From Viridibacterium sediminicola (GTDB lineage Bacteria > Pseudomonadota > Gammaproteobacteria > Burkholderiales > Rhodocyclaceae): a DNA stretch of 64,000 nucleotides. Where the stretch lies: positions 175,937 to 239,936 of the forward strand of contig NZ_JBDIVE010000007.1 of assembly GCF_039631295.1 (NCBI RefSeq). The letters are read 5' to 3'. Below, in pieces: positions 63,924 through 64,000 of the stretch; positions within the stretch are counted from its first letter, which is position 1; every line of letters starts with the position of its first letter. The position numbers were made by a program, and so were the translations under genes. The notes beneath the pieces are model-generated. The model did no database searches, was not told the DNA's origin, and saw nothing but the letters and a program-made list of their open reading frames with translations.

Positions 63924-64000
63924 TGAATCGCCCCGGGTTTTCTAGACACCCTGAAGCCTTAAACTTTCAGGCTGATGGAGGTGTTTATGAGCAACAAGCG
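63924..64000 (+). mobile_element. Left end of a probable IS3-family insertion sequence
   Basis: TGAATCGCCCCGGGTTTTCT at 63924 has the TG start and GC-rich form of IS3-group terminal repeats. It is followed 63 bases later by a GGAGGTG ribosome site and an ATG, as in the orfA leader of these elements. The rest lies outside the window, so the right end and target duplication cannot be checked. Confidence 0.6.
63987..64000 (+). CDS. Start of a probable transposase orfA (runs off the right edge)
   Basis: ATGAGCAACAAGCG encodes MSNK(R), the usual start of IS3-family orfA products (MSNKRKYT-like). GGAGG lies nine bases upstream. Only four full codons are present. Confidence 0.5.

Overview
This 64 kb window is a GC-rich, gene-dense chromosomal segment from a betaproteobacterium. 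The order tig-clpP-clpX-lon-hupB, two tRNAs, then ppiD is typical of that class, as is ftsK-lolA-rarA-serS-tRNA-Ser. A Rhodocyclales-like relative is my best guess, but that is inference. Nearly all of the DNA is housekeeping chromosome. There is no CRISPR array, rRNA operon or prophage. One insertion sequence begins at the right edge.

Layout, left to right. (1) 1-7.1 kb: the 5' part of bioF, a divergent membrane pyrophosphatase (hppA), a VC0807-like membrane protein, a divergent kdgF / PL2 pectate lyase pair for intracellular pectin oligomers, and an unknown tail-anchored protein. (2) 7.4-12.3 kb: a prkA-yeaH-spoVR stress/starvation kinase module on the minus strand. (3) 12.7-21.3 kb: proteostasis genes tig, clpP, clpX and lon, then hupB, tRNA-Val(TAC), tRNA-Asp(GTC) and ppiD. 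(4) 21.3-26.1 kb, minus strand: fabI, a periplasmic parvulin, yciB-bolA and ompR-envZ. (5) 26.3-31.3 kb: a small RE-rich secreted protein, a NodB-type deacetylase, a DUF1304 protein, tsaB-rimI-udg and lplT. (6) 31.6-39.3 kb: lysR-alr-radA, then tpiA-dnaQ and parE with a membrane-protein gene. (7) 39.4-46 kb: a frameshifted beta/gamma-crystallin gene, a BON protein, tRNA-Val(CAC), gltX, a long palindromic element, a small outer-membrane barrel, a FemAB-like acyltransferase, glnB and an Smr protein. (8) 46-54.8 kb: trxB, a Crp/Fnr regulator, ftsK-lolA-rarA, serS and tRNA-Ser(CGA). (9) 55-63.9 kb: a possibly truncated sensor fragment, a HAD phosphatase, and a two-component system divergent from a six-gene envelope operon. 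(10) 63.9-64 kb: a probable IS3-family left end that seems to cut a minus-strand reading frame.

The most interesting region is 56.4-63.9 kb. A histidine kinase and OmpR-type regulator face a tight run of genes: a Met-rich periplasmic protein, a secreted helical protein with a His/Met/Tyr cluster, a MacB/LolD-type ATPase, an FtsX-type permease, a LolA-like outer-membrane sorting protein and an outer-membrane beta-barrel. Tandem TGTAACGC repeats lie in the shared control region. Together they look like a regulated route linking the inner to the outer membrane; the substrate is unknown.

All family calls come from recognising translated motifs by eye; no database search was run. Start sites were moved inward where a ribosome-binding site and family N-terminus supported it.
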